A stretch of 64,000 nucleotides of DNA from Paenibacillus sp. (GTDB lineage Bacteria > Bacillota > Bacilli > Paenibacillales > YIM-B00363), in contig NZ_DASQNA010000042.1 of assembly GCF_035645195.1 (NCBI RefSeq), positions 38,436 to 102,435 of the forward strand, written 5' to 3'. The notes beneath the pieces were generated by a model, which was not told the DNA's origin, did no database searches, and saw only the letters and a list, made by a program, of their open reading frames with translations. A program made the position numbers and the translations under genes. Shown here piece after piece: positions 52,094 to 60,581 of this stretch (positions within the stretch are counted from its first letter, which is position 1; each line of letters begins with the position of its first letter).

Positions 52094-53191
52094 TCACGGC
52101 GTTTCGGCGCAAATCATCGACGTCAGGTTGACTCCGCCGGCCGTCGCAAGCCCGATATGCCACTCCCCGCGATGGAACGTAACGCCCGCGAGCCCAGGAA
52201 CCGGGACGGCCGCAAGCTCCGGGGACGCGGCGAAGCCGGCCTTGCGCAATCGCGCGATCCAATCCTCCGTCCGCTCGTGCCGCTCGCACCGCAGATGCTC
52301 CGGGGAAGCGATAATGTCTTCGATCTCCCGCGCGAAAAATATTTTCACCGCTCGGTTCTCCTCCGGCGTCATCTCGAGCGTATCCAGCAATTGAAACACC
52401 GACGAAAAATGATGCCAGCTATGATCGAACCGCAGCAGATTATTCGGCGTCTGGTGGTCGGTATCCGGCTCGCTGAGCGTCACGATCCGAGGCGCCAGCG
52501 AAAATATGCGCCGCAGCACCGCATCCTTCGCGTCCGATTCCCCTTCCGAGCCGCGCACGTGGTGGAGCGCGAAAGCCGCATTCACCAGCAGCGCTTCTCG
52601 GGTCCGGCCGATTCGTTCCCAGATCGCTTCCGGCATCTCTTCGATGACGCTCGGGACGGGCACGAATTGGACCGGAATGCCGCATCGATCGGCGGCCTCC
52701 AGCACCTGCTTCCCGGCTTGCTCCAGGAACGTCTCGTTCGGCTCGACCGCGTACACTGTCAGAAGCGAAGGCCGCCTCCCTTGGCGGTCCAGTTCGCGCA
52801 GCAGCGCGACGATTTGGCGCCCGGTTCCGATTCCGATCTCTAGCAGCGCGGCCGCTTCCCCGCATGCGATGCGCCGCGTCAGCGCCTCGTTCGCGATTTC
52901 GGTCACGCAGGTCACGAACGGCACTTTCCGCGCCAGCACGTTGAACAGCACGATCTGCGGCACATCGTACTGTCTCAAGTACAAGTTCATTTGCTCGTTC
53001 TCTTGCGGATCCAGTCGTTTCATCGTCGCGGCGGCGAACAAATACGGCAGCAGGTCGTCCGGCCGTTCAGCGACCTTCAGCTCCCCGGCGAAGCGGGCAA
53101 GCCTCTCCCTGACTTCCGCCCCTCCGCCGTTCAACGCAGCGTCCAGCAGCGAGCGCAGCGTTGCATAAGATTCAGTTTGATACGTTCTCAT
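52094..53191 (-). CDS. Bacterial GRAS-family (Rossmann methyltransferase-like) protein
   Basis: 365 aa. Motifs follow the GRAS order: LRQYDVPQIVLFNVLARKVP, a Rossmann loop ALLEIGIGTGRQIVALLREL, VYAVEPN, then EALLVNAAFALHHV and VTLSEPDTDHQTPNNLLRF with WHHFSSVFQLLDTLE. GRAS proteins are best known as plant regulators, and bacterial members are thought to be small-molecule methyltransferases. No signal peptide or DNA-binding domain is present. It is a single gene. Confidence 0.82.
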   Translation of the reverse strand: MRTYQTESYATLRSLLDAALNGGGAEVRERLARFAGELKVAERPDDLLPYLFAAATMKRLDPQENEQMNLYLRQYDVPQIVLFNVLARKVPFVTCVTEIANEALTRRIACGEAAALLEIGIGTGRQIVALLRELDRQGRRPSLLTVYAVEPNETFLEQAGKQVLEAADRCGIPVQFVPVPSVIEEMPEAIWERIGRTREALLVNAAFALHHVRGSEGESDAKDAVLRRIFSLAPRIVTLSEPDTDHQTPNNLLRFDHSWHHFSSVFQLLDTLEMTPEENRAVKIFFAREIEDIIASPEHLRCERHERTEDWIARLRKAGFAASPELAAVPVPGLAGVTFHRGEWHIGLATAGGVNLTSMICAETP

Positions 53192-53301
53192 CCTTCTCCC
53201 CTTCCGTGCGTTCGCCCCGCTTCGATGTACGCGCCAGTGCTGCCCGCGGGCTATGCTTCATCATATTAACGGGATGCGGAAATAGAAGGTTCCTTTGCGC
53301 G

Positions 53302-53341
53302 CAAAAAAAGGACGACCGAGCGTCGGCTCGACCGTCCTTTC
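53302..53341 (-). terminator. Terminator after dapF-like gene
   Basis: GGACGGTCGAG pairs with CTCGGTCGTCC with wobble positions, followed on the minus strand by TTTTTTTGCG. Confidence 0.8.
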
Positions 53342-53346
53342 CTGCA

Positions 53347-54348
53347 TTAGATTTTATAAAACGACTTCGCGTCGATCTCCGTCAGCACCGTGTCCACCAA
53401 TCGATCGTACTGGCGGTTCTCCTCGTCGAAGTACGTCCGGCCGCCGGCCTTCCACTCCGCCGGGTTCGCGGACGGCACCTCGAGGGTCGACTCGAACACC
53501 CACGTCGCGTTGCCGATCAAGTGAACGATCGCGTTTCCGTTCGCGAGCGCGGACGGCTCGCCGTCGACGAAGCAATTGACCATTCCGCCCTTGTTATACA
53601 CCTTGATCGGGACGTTCGGATCGCAATGGCCGAGCAGGCAAGCCGTGAACGACGACGCCGACATCGCCGTGCCGCACGAATTCGTCACGCCGACGCCGCG
53701 CTCGTACGTCAGCACGAAAATCGAATCGCGGCCCAAAATTTTGATAAAGCTCACGTTCACGCCGCGCGGGAACACGCTCTTGTCCGCATTCGCCCGCCCC
53801 GCGATCTCGATCAGCTCCGGCTCGAACGTATCGACGACGGCGACGATGTGCGGGTTCGGGATGCTGAGCGCCGTAAAGCGCAGCGTCTCGTGCAGCGCCG
53901 GAATCGCTCGATCGACGAACGGCTCCGCGTCCGCGTTCATCGGCAGCGACGCCGGCGACAAATTCGGCTCGCCGATCGTCACGTCGAACGTCGGCACGTC
54001 CGGGAACAGATCGGCGACCTTCTTGATCGGGATGTTCCGCTTCATCGTCTCGATGTCGACCTCGTCTTTGCCGAGCAGTTCAATGACGTACCGGCCTACG
54101 CAGCGGACGCCGTTGCCGCACATTTCGGCTTCGGACCCGTCCGTATTGAAGAAGCGCATCCGCGCGTCGCCCTTGTCGCTCTTCTGCACGTACAGCAGCC
54201 CGTCCGAGCCGTACGCCTTCTCCCGGTCGCACAGCTCGGTGACCAGCTTCACGCGCAGCGACTCGTCGATGGCGTAGTCGTTCGAAATTTCGTCGATCAA
54301 CACGAAGTCGTTGCCCGACCCGTGGCATTTCAGCAGCTTGATATTCAT
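53347..54348 (-). CDS. dapF: Diaminopimelate epimerase-like protein
   Basis: 333 aa, about 50 longer than usual DapF. DapF interconverts LL- and meso-diaminopimelate for lysine and peptidoglycan. Both catalytic cysteines are present: Cys77 in EMCGNGVRC and Cys225 in VTNSCGTAM, with YERGVG before the second. The start MNIKLLKCHGSGNDFVLIDE is typical. The second Cys motif (NSCGTAM rather than ACGTGA) and a C-terminal extension (about 285-333) differ from housekeeping DapF. It may be the main enzyme or a paralogue; no lysine-pathway gene is adjacent. Confidence 0.88.
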   Translation of the reverse strand: MNIKLLKCHGSGNDFVLIDEISNDYAIDESLRVKLVTELCDREKAYGSDGLLYVQKSDKGDARMRFFNTDGSEAEMCGNGVRCVGRYVIELLGKDEVDIETMKRNIPIKKVADLFPDVPTFDVTIGEPNLSPASLPMNADAEPFVDRAIPALHETLRFTALSIPNPHIVAVVDTFEPELIEIAGRANADKSVFPRGVNVSFIKILGRDSIFVLTYERGVGVTNSCGTAMSASSFTACLLGHCDPNVPIKVYNKGGMVNCFVDGEPSALANGNAIVHLIGNATWVFESTLEVPSANPAEWKAGGRTYFDEENRQYDRLVDTVLTEIDAKSFYKI

Positions 54349-54432
54349 TGGCTCGTTCTCTCCCTGCGGGGTTGCATTCGTTATCCGTTATTCTATGCCA
54401 GCCGCGCGGAGCGCGCAAGGGGGCGGGGCAGG

Positions 54433-55281
54433 TTACCGTTTGGGCCGGTAGCTGACGAACGCGGCCTTCTTGCTGTCGGGCGACCACGAATTGACGTTGA
54501 TCGTGCCCTGCCCGCCGAACAGCGCCGCGATCGTGCGGGACGGTCCGCCGGAGGACGGCATGACGCGCAGTTCGACTTCTTTGTTCGGCGGGTGGTCGCC
54601 GGGTTCGACGTCCCCGGCGCGGTACGCGAGGTAAAGCACGAGTCTCCCGTCGGGGGATACATGCGGAAACCAATCGTTGCTTTCTTCGAACGTCATGCGC
54701 GTCGGTTCGCCGCCGTCGGCGTTCATGCGCCATATTTGCATCAGGCCGGACCGCGTCGAGTTAAACCAAATGTGACGCCCGTCCGGAGCGTATTCCGGTC
54801 CGTCGTCCAGCCCCGGAAGGTTGGTCAGTTGCGCTTCCTCCCCGCCGTCGACCGAAATCGTGTATACGTCGTATTGCCCGCCGCGTTCGGCGCAGTACGC
54901 GAGCCGCTTCCCGTCGGGCGACCACCCGTGCAGGTACGAGGGCCCTTGCGGCGTGACGAGTCTCGGTTCCCCGCCGGAGATCGGCACGATGTAAATCCGC
55001 GATTTCCCATCCTCCGCGGAATGGTGGCTTATGGCGATGCGCGTATGGTCGGGAGACAGCACGTGATCGTTGTTGCAGGCGTTCGCGAACCCGGTGTCGA
55101 TCCGCACGCTCGTTCGCGCGGCGATATCGAACGAAAACAAGTTGCCGCCGCTGTTATAAATCAGTTTGTCGTCGCGCGTCCAGTTCGGCGCTTCGATGAC
55201 GCCGTCGAACGAGGCCAACACCGTTCTTTCGCCGGTTTTGACGTCGATCGTCTCCAGCAGGCTCTCCACATTGCGGTTCAT
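54433..55281 (-). CDS. TolB-like beta-propeller (PD40 repeats) protein
   Basis: 282 aa with repeated WD40-like/PD40 units: [72 protein letters not shown] and [14 protein letters not shown]. That is six blades of a propeller. No signal peptide, so unlike TolB it is cytoplasmic. Similar proteins are annotated as biopolymer-transport related, which is not informative here. It lies 12 bases upstream-to-downstream of the sirtuin gene on the same strand. Confidence 0.85.
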   Translation of the reverse strand: MNRNVESLLETIDVKTGERTVLASFDGVIEAPNWTRDDKLIYNSGGNLFSFDIAARTSVRIDTGFANACNNDHVLSPDHTRIAISHHSAEDGKSRIYIVPISGGEPRLVTPQGPSYLHGWSPDGKRLAYCAERGGQYDVYTISVDGGEEAQLTNLPGLDDGPEYAPDGRHIWFNSTRSGLMQIWRMNADGGEPTRMTFEESNDWFPHVSPDGRLVLYLAYRAGDVEPGDHPPNKEVELRVMPSSGGPSRTIAALFGGQGTINVNSWSPDSKKAAFVSYRPKR

Positions 55282-55293
55282 CTTCCGTCCCCC

Positions 55294-56019
55294 TTATCCC
55301 GGCGTAACCATTCGATCCAACGCCTGCAGCAGCTCGCCGGCCCGGCCGGCGATCGCGAGATCGAACCGCTCGGCCGCGCCTCCGATCTCCATGTTCAAGT
55401 ACACCGTCCGCCCGTCGGTGTACTGCGGCAGCGCGCTCGCGGGGGCGACCTGCAGGCTCGTGCCGATGACGAGCACGAGCTCCGCCTCGCGGAACCACCC
55501 GAGCGCCTCGCGCCACGCGCGCTCCGGCAGCGTCTCGCCGAACAGGACGACGTTCGGCCGAAGCCGCCCGCCGCAGCTCGCGCAAGCGGCGCCGCCGGCG
55601 AAGGCCGCCGTCTCCGCCGGGCGGCCGCAGCCGTGGCAGCGCGCGGAGCGCAGGCTGCCGTGCAGCTCCGCGACGCGCTCGCTCCCGGCGGCTTGGTGGA
55701 AGCCGTCGACGTTCTGCGTCGCGATCGCCTGCAAGAGGCCCGCCCGCTCCCAGCGCGCCAGCACGCGGTGCCCTTCGTGCGGCGCATGCTTCGCCAGCGT
55801 CTCGATCCGGTACCGGTAGAAGTCCCGGAACAGCTCGTAGTTGTCTTCCAGCGTATCGACGTTCGCCACGGCGTGCGGGTCGAGCTTCCGCCACCAGCCG
55901 TCCTTGGATCGAAAATCCGGCAGCCCCGACTCCGTGCTCATGCCCGCTCCCGTCAGCGCGACGGTGCGCCGGGACGTGCGCAGCCACTCCGCCGCCCGCT
56001 CAAGCGCGTTTTCGCTCAT
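55294..56019 (-). CDS. NAD-dependent protein deacylase (sirtuin, class U/III type)
   Basis: 241 aa from ATG 56019, 8 bases after GGGGG. It removes acyl groups from lysines using NAD. Visible motifs: GAGMSTESGLPDFRS (residues 24-38), QNVDGFH, catalytic His120 in ELHGSL, zinc cysteines 128, 131, 146 and 149, and IGTSLQVAPA. It is followed by the TolB-like gene and probably shares its transcript. Confidence 0.93.
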   Translation of the reverse strand: MSENALERAAEWLRTSRRTVALTGAGMSTESGLPDFRSKDGWWRKLDPHAVANVDTLEDNYELFRDFYRYRIETLAKHAPHEGHRVLARWERAGLLQAIATQNVDGFHQAAGSERVAELHGSLRSARCHGCGRPAETAAFAGGAACASCGGRLRPNVVLFGETLPERAWREALGWFREAELVLVIGTSLQVAPASALPQYTDGRTVYLNMEIGGAAERFDLAIAGRAGELLQALDRMVTPG

Positions 56020-56082
56020 GCTCGATGCCCCCGTTCTCGTATCGTTGGTTCCATTATACACCGGAGCCTCCCCTCACGCGGC

Positions 56083-56129
56083 GAAAACCCGCAAACGTAC
56101 CGCCTGCGGCGGCGCGATTGCGGGTTTCC
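56083..56129 (-). terminator. Terminator upstream of sirtuin gene, ending the SEC-C transcript
   Basis: Minus-strand AAACCCGCAA pairs with TTGCGGGTTTT around a GC-rich loop that can itself pair; TTTTCG follows. Confidence 0.8.
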
Positions 56130-56133
56130 TCAA

Positions 56134-56289
56134 CTACGAAGCGTACTCTTCGATTTCCGTCAACGCCCGCGGCGGATTCGCCAGCGTACGAATCTCCCGT
56201 CGCGCACCTCCCGCTCGGGATAGGATCTCGAAGCGATAAGCCGAAAGGCCCGGCGAAGCCTCCGCTGGGCCTGCATTACTTTTCTGCAA
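56134..56289 (-). CDS. Possible small protein, 51 aa
   Basis: TTG 56289 lies 3 bases past the SEC-C stop codon, with GGAG 6 bases upstream inside the end of that gene. The frame encodes MQKSNAGPAEASPGLSAYRF and ends ANPPRALTEIEEYAS. The C-terminal half looks like genuine protein. A hairpin of AGGCCC-GCG and CGC-GGGCCT at 56240-56268 lies within it and might instead be the SEC-C terminator, so the gene call is tentative. Confidence 0.4.
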   Translation of the reverse strand: MQKSNAGPAEASPGLSAYRFEILSRAGGARREIRTLANPPRALTEIEEYAS

Positions 56290-56292
56290 CGT

Positions 56293-57027
56293 CTACTCCG
56301 CCGCGCCGCAGCACTTCTTATACTTCTTCCCGCTTCCGCATGGACATGGGTCGTTCCGGCCTGCCTTCGCGGCAATCGACGGAATCGGCTCGTCCGACTG
56401 GCGGCGCGGGAGGAGCGGCTGGATCGCTTCCGCCTCTTCCATCATCCCCGCTTCTTCGTACATGTCCTGCAGCCGCTCCAGTACGAACTCCCGATCCTCC
56501 AGCCCGTCTACCTCGAGCGCTCGCTTGAGGAGGGCGATCCCCCGTTCCGGATCCCGGTTCTCCTCTTCGCCGTAACTGCCGTACTGCTCGGCCCAGCCGA
56601 TCCAGCCCCACGCCCAAGTCGGACGATCCTCCGTCAGCGCGCGGTACGCCGCCTCGCCTTCGCCGGCCTTCCCGAGCCGAAAATACGCTTCCGCGATCGC
56701 TTTGCGGAAATTCAACCCGTCCGGACCGTCCTCCGGGATTCTCCGCAAATACGCGGTGCAGAAATCCGCGCGCAGCTTCGCGTACGCCTTATCCTCCAAC
56801 GAGGCATTATAAAGCGCGATATCGAAATCGTTCGCCCATTTCGTAAGATATTGATCCCCGTCGAAGATCGGCTCGAACTCCTCGATCGAGCCGATTCCTC
56901 GCGCTTCCATCTCCCACTCGATGCCGCGCCACAACCGCATCCAAGCGTCGCACGCCGCCGCGAGCTCGCCTTCCAGCGAAAGCTTGTACCCTTCTTGCAT
57001 TTGCTCGTTCAGCGCCGTCAGCGTCAT
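56293..57027 (-). CDS. SEC-C motif protein with TPR-like repeats
   Basis: 244 aa. The N-terminal 200 residues are helical with TPR-like pairs ([39 protein letters not shown]). The C-terminus is a complete SEC-C zinc motif: [21 protein letters not shown] domains bind zinc and often contact the SecA/ribosome system. Downstream is a possible 51-aa gene and upstream a 46-aa gene on the same strand. Confidence 0.88.
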   Translation of the reverse strand: MTLTALNEQMQEGYKLSLEGELAAACDAWMRLWRGIEWEMEARGIGSIEEFEPIFDGDQYLTKWANDFDIALYNASLEDKAYAKLRADFCTAYLRRIPEDGPDGLNFRKAIAEAYFRLGKAGEGEAAYRALTEDRPTWAWGWIGWAEQYGSYGEEENRDPERGIALLKRALEVDGLEDREFVLERLQDMYEEAGMMEEAEAIQPLLPRRQSDEPIPSIAAKAGRNDPCPCGSGKKYKKCCGAAE

Positions 57028-57062
57028 ATTGGCCGCTCCTTCTCGTTTATGCTGTCAGTCTT

Positions 57063-57203
57063 TCACCAGTCGATCTCGTCCGGGTACGTCCAACCTTCCA
57101 ATTCGATCGCATCCCGAGGAACCCCGAATTCGGCCGCCGCCTCCTGGACAGCATTCTTCATGTCGTAATAATCGTCATTCCGATCGGCGAACCGTTTCGC
57201 CAT
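57063..57203 (-). CDS. Small acidic protein, 46 aa
   Basis: ATG 57203 with AAGGAG 10 bases upstream. The sequence begins MAKRFADRNDDYYDMKNAVQ and ends GVPRDAIELEGWTYPDEIDW. Acidic, Trp-ending, no membrane segment. Codon use and ribosome site support it. It lies 35 bases upstream of the SEC-C gene on the same strand. Unknown function. Confidence 0.6.
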   Translation of the reverse strand: MAKRFADRNDDYYDMKNAVQEAAAEFGVPRDAIELEGWTYPDEIDW

Positions 57204-57280
57204 CTGTCTACTGCTCCTTCGTAAGCATAGGGCGGAATTTCCCTTAATAATAACACAGCGTCCGTTAACCTTGCGTTCTC

Positions 57281-57979
57281 TTACGGTTTCCCAGCCGCAT
57301 TGCCTTGCAGCTTTAGTACGTGCTCCCGACGCAAAGCGGGATCGGTGACATTCGCTTCGATCAACGCTTGATGGATGTGCAAGATTTGGGCGTCGGACAG
57401 GAGCGGTTCCGCATGGATCGCCTTTTGGCGAAGCAGCTTGCGTTGAATAAATTCGCTTAACTCTACGTCGTAAACGACTAACTCGTCGGATTCGATTTTC
57501 CGCAGCGCCGGGTCGATGCTGAATCGGCAGCGCATAGTGAAGGAGACAAGGGAGATGAACGAGAGCGGCGCATGATTCGCTAGTACGTTCTCCAGCGCCT
57601 TAATATGTCCTTGATTTTGCTTTAACGGATTGTACATTTTGAATCGGCCGCCGACCGACCATTGCCTGTCCTCGCGACCGCCTTTGATTTCGCCGTTGTA
57701 ATTTTTCGTTTCGATGACGAACAAGCCGTACGGCGTCACGACGACGTGATCAATCTGCGCAAAGCCGGTTCTTGATTTTGGGTTGCGAACCATCAGGTCG
57801 GAAACGAATTTACATGCTTTCGGCAATTGGTCCAATTGAATATTGATTTTATGTTCGCCAAGTTCGCCGATGCGTTCTGGAGCGACTTTCGGCTTCGCTT
57901 TCCTCGGTTTGCGCGCCTTGTCCGTCTCCGGGGCAGCCTTCGGTCCGAGTCCGAAAATACGTAGTAGTTTCGATAGCAT
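57281..57979 (-). CDS. NERD (nuclease-related) domain protein
   Basis: 232 aa from ATG 57979, 7 bases after AAGGAG. A short hydrophobic/basic N-terminus (MLSKLLRIFGLG and a Lys-rich stretch) leads to the NERD domain: ERIGELGEHKINIQL, FAQIDHVVVTPYGLFVIETK, NYNGEIKGG and NPLKQNQGHIKAL. The D...ETK residues match the catalytic core of restriction-like nucleases. It may process nucleic acid; cellular role unknown. Confidence 0.9.
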   Translation of the reverse strand: MLSKLLRIFGLGPKAAPETDKARKPRKAKPKVAPERIGELGEHKINIQLDQLPKACKFVSDLMVRNPKSRTGFAQIDHVVVTPYGLFVIETKNYNGEIKGGREDRQWSVGGRFKMYNPLKQNQGHIKALENVLANHAPLSFISLVSFTMRCRFSIDPALRKIESDELVVYDVELSEFIQRKLLRQKAIHAEPLLSDAQILHIHQALIEANVTDPALRREHVLKLQGNAAGKP

Positions 57980-58212
57980 GCTGCATCTCCTTTTATGAAT
58001 TAAGAATAAGTTAGACAAATGCGTTCGACTTGTAACTTCCCAGCTATTAACTTAGTAAAATATTACCACAAACAATCCGCTTGCAGGCGGTTCATTCGCA
58101 CCAGGAAGATAAGCGCAAGACCGGAATCCCCTGCTCCGCACCCAAAAAGAAGCGAATCGCAATCTCAGATGCTATACTGAAGTTACAGAAAAAGGGAGGG
58201 AAGCCGAAGCCG

Positions 58213-58782
58213 ATGAGGAAGCCCATCATTGCCGTAGATATGGACGATACGATTTGCCATCTTGTCAAACGCGCTATTCACTACAACAACATCCACTTTC
58301 CGACCCACCCTCTCCGATACGAGGATATGCTGGAGTGGAACACGGACCATCTGCGGCATCCGGAATGCACGGAGGAAGTGTTTTTCCAGCGGCCGGGGTT
58401 GTACGAGGAGTTGGAGCTGTTCGACGAGCATGTCGTGGAAGAAATGGAGAAGCTTCACCGCGACTACGACGTAATCATCGTGACGGCGGCGAGGCCGAAG
58501 ACGGTGCACGAGAAATGGAACTGGCTGCAGCGCCATATGCCGTTCATCCCGTTCGACAACTTTTTCGTATGCAAACGGAAGTATTTGCTGGAGTTCGATT
58601 TGCTGATCGACGACGGCGCGCACAATTTGTTGCCCGCGATGGAGCGCGGCAAGCAGGTGCTGTGCATTCCGCATCCTTGGAATTTGAAAGCGCGGGAGCA
58701 ATATCCGTTCCCGGTCATGACGTCTTGGCAAGGCGCTAAGGAACGGGTCGACGAAATGCTGCAAACGCGCGCTGCTATGTAA
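58213..58782 (+). CDS. 5'(3')-deoxyribonucleotidase (NT5C-type HAD hydrolase)
   Basis: 189 aa. The HAD nucleophile motif is IIAVDMDDTICHLVKRA, followed by VIIVTAARPKTVHEKW (motif II) and LLIDDGAHNLLPAM (motif IV). It dephosphorylates nucleotides, probably deoxyribonucleoside monophosphates. GGGAGGG lies 12 bases before the ATG, rather far. Single gene, with a terminator shared with the convergent fucU-like gene. Confidence 0.85.
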   Translation: MRKPIIAVDMDDTICHLVKRAIHYNNIHFPTHPLRYEDMLEWNTDHLRHPECTEEVFFQRPGLYEELELFDEHVVEEMEKLHRDYDVIIVTAARPKTVHEKWNWLQRHMPFIPFDNFFVCKRKYLLEFDLLIDDGAHNLLPAMERGKQVLCIPHPWNLKAREQYPFPVMTSWQGAKERVDEMLQTRAAM

Positions 58783-58796
58783 ACGTCCCTTTCATG

Positions 58797-58834
58797 AAAA
58801 CAACCTTAGTCCGCTGCCGGCTAAGGTTGTTTTG
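58797..58834. terminator. Bidirectional terminator
   Basis: AAAACAACCTTAG and CTAAGGTTGTTTT are exact complements, giving U-runs on both strands; it serves the nucleotidase and the fucU-like gene. Confidence 0.9.
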
Positions 58835-58836
58835 GC

Positions 58837-59271
58837 TTACTGCGAGGGGATGACGCCTTTTTTCAAAATGATGTTCGCGTACAGCGCGCGTTCGCTCGTC
58901 GCGACGATCGCATACGCCTCTTTCGCCCGTTCGTAAAAGTCGAACCGCTCCGCGTATTCGAACCCGCGGTCGTCGCCGTGCTTGCTCACGATGGAGCGGT
59001 ATTCGTCCCAAATCGCCGGCTGCCCGACGGAATCGCCCGGGACGACAGCCATCAGCGTCACGGGATGTGCGACGTAGGTGTCGAGCGGGTAAAAGGCGAG
59101 AATCGCGTCCAGCAGTTCGGGCACGCCGTGACCGTCGGCGCGAAGAAGACGTCGAGCGCTGCTCGCGGCGGGGAAATTGCCGTCGGCCAGCACGAGTTCG
59201 TCGCCGTGACCCATTTCCATCATGATCTTCATCAGTTCAGGGGAAATGATCGGAGGGATGTGTTTCAACAT
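58837..59271 (-). CDS. fucU: L-fucose mutarotase family (RbsD/FucU)
   Basis: 144 aa, normal length. The pattern MLKHIPPIISPELMKIMMEM, GHGDELVLADGNFPA and VTLMAVV and the C-terminal YERAKEAYAIVATSERALYA fit FucU more closely than RbsD. It speeds interconversion of sugar anomers. His22 and the ERA(L)Y region are the usual active-site residues. No fucose or ribose genes are adjacent, so the physiological sugar is unclear. Confidence 0.88.
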   Translation of the reverse strand: MLKHIPPIISPELMKIMMEMGHGDELVLADGNFPAASSARRLLRADGHGVPELLDAILAFYPLDTYVAHPVTLMAVVPGDSVGQPAIWDEYRSIVSKHGDDRGFEYAERFDFYERAKEAYAIVATSERALYANIILKKGVIPSQ

Positions 59272-59582
59272 AACGATCCGTCCTTCCTATTCGCTCATGG
59301 GGTCCCGCATCGGGGACGGAAACCACTAATACCGTAATCTATCGTTTGTTATCATATTCTATTATCTCATTTTATCCTGGGCGCGGCCGACTGTAAATGC
59401 CTCCGCACCGTAAATAACGCATCCGGTTGTCCGTTATTTTTCGTGCGATCGGTTCTATCCCCGTTTGCGGAAACCCGTTCCTCTGCAAACGACCCGTTTG
59501 CCCCAATTAATGGACACTGCGTACCGTTAGAACCGGACCTTCGTGTTATAATATGGTAAACAATTGCCAAAGGGGGTACATA
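59272..59582. other. Intergenic region upstream of DUF3990-like gene
   Basis: 311 bases with no convincing gene. Near 59463-59505 the words GTTTGCGG, GCAAACG and CGTTTGC form overlapping dyads, including GCAAACG-ACC-CGTTTGC. An extended -10 promoter lies at 59544-59552. The dyads may be an operator or an RNA hairpin. Confidence 0.45.
59544..59552 (+). promoter_or_regulatory. Extended -10 promoter of DUF3990-like gene
   Basis: TGT directly before TATAAT gives a consensus extended -10; a clear -35 is not seen. Transcription would start near 59559, about 24 bases before the ATG. Confidence 0.5.
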
Positions 59583-60203
59583 ATGGATCGGGACCGAGTC
59601 GGATTTCCGACCGTGTTATATCATGGAACGTTGGACTTGTACCTGTCTTCGTTCCAAGACAAGCTGCTGAATCGGGCGTATTGGCGTCCGAATCGCGATT
59701 TCGGGGAAGGGTTCTACACGACCATCAGCATGCAGCAAGCGATGAAATGGGCCATCCAGGGGGCCAGGAATTACATAGGGCTTGAGACGCCGGTGCCGTG
59801 CGTGCTCAAAATTCAGCTGCTGCCGAAACGGATCGACGTGTTTCCCCGTATTTTCATGTCGCCGGAGCTGGAGTGGGCCGAGTTCGTCTTCCGTCATCGA
59901 ACGAACGACCGGAAGGATGCGGATCCGTGCCGCAAGCATCCGGACCTCATTATCGGGCCGATGGCGGACAATGACACTGGCATGATCGTGAGGGATGCGG
60001 TAAAATTAGGGAAAGACGTCCATTGGTTCAGCGACAAAATTACGCGAGATCGACGCGGGCGCAAGCTGGATCCGCTGCGGCTCGGCAACCAGGTCGTCTT
60101 CGCGAACGAACGGCTGGAGGACAGTCTCCGGCTCGTCGGCTATTATTTGCGTACGGAAGGCAGGTGGACGTATCATGACTATCAAAGCGTACGAAGAGCT
60201 TGA
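59583..60203 (+). CDS. DUF3990-like (possible ADP-ribosyltransferase fold) protein
   Basis: 206 aa from ATG 59583, 6 bases after AAAGGGGG. The start VLYHGTLDLYLSSFQD, then RDFGEGFYTTISMQQAMKWA, follows the DUF3990 pattern. As I recall, that family sits in the ADP-ribosyltransferase clan and is often coupled to a small DUF3791-type partner. The YHG and GFYTT stretches would form the NAD-binding strands. The next gene overlaps its 3' end by 29 bases. A toxin-antitoxin-like role is possible but not shown. Confidence 0.7.
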   Translation: MDRDRVGFPTVLYHGTLDLYLSSFQDKLLNRAYWRPNRDFGEGFYTTISMQQAMKWAIQGARNYIGLETPVPCVLKIQLLPKRIDVFPRIFMSPELEWAEFVFRHRTNDRKDADPCRKHPDLIIGPMADNDTGMIVRDAVKLGKDVHWFSDKITRDRRGRKLDPLRLGNQVVFANERLEDSLRLVGYYLRTEGRWTYHDYQSVRRA

Positions 60204-60468
60204 TCGTTTCGAGCAAGGGATGGTGGAGCATCTCGTCGACAAGAAGAAGTACCGTCATGAAGATGCCGTCCGACTGTGCGCCGACTACGCGCCGGTGCTC
60301 GAGCTGCTGCAGAAGCATTACAACTGCGAGGATTACGCGGACTGGATTCACGAGGCGCAGGCGAACGGGCTGACGCCGGAGCGTTGGATCGAGCGGATCC
60401 GGGAGTTGGATCGCCCCGCGCAGAGCGCGAAGAAGCCGGTGCGAAAATCGAAAAGCGCGCTTCACTAA
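60175..60468 (+). CDS. Small partner protein of DUF3990-like gene, 97 aa
   Basis: ATG inside the preceding gene, with AGGTGG 8-9 bases upstream. Helical sequence (KYRHEDAVRLCADYAPVLEL and YNCEDYADWIHEAQANG) with a basic tail (KKPVRKSKSALH). The acidic helical part resembles DUF3791-type proteins that accompany DUF3990, but similarity is modest. Coupling by overlap and a terminator right after indicate a two-gene unit. Confidence 0.65.
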   Translation: MTIKAYEELDRFEQGMVEHLVDKKKYRHEDAVRLCADYAPVLELLQKHYNCEDYADWIHEAQANGLTPERWIERIRELDRPAQSAKKPVRKSKSALH

Positions 60469-60472
60469 AACG

Positions 60473-60498
60473 ACCCGCCGGTTAAGGCGGGTTTTTTT
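60473..60498 (+). terminator. Terminator after the two-gene unit
   Basis: ACCCGCC pairs with GGCGGGT and is followed by TTTTTTG. Confidence 0.88.
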
Positions 60499-60581
60499 GA
60501 CCGACTGGAGAGGACTTCCAAAGGATTCTCGCCGGAAGCCCGCGAATCGTATCTTTATTCGGCTGCAAAGGAGATTCTCGC

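Noticed and set aside
53161..56223. A 1020-codon plus-strand frame
   Set aside because: It runs antisense across dapF, the TolB-like gene and the sirtuin gene and has the same Arg/His-rich shadow composition.
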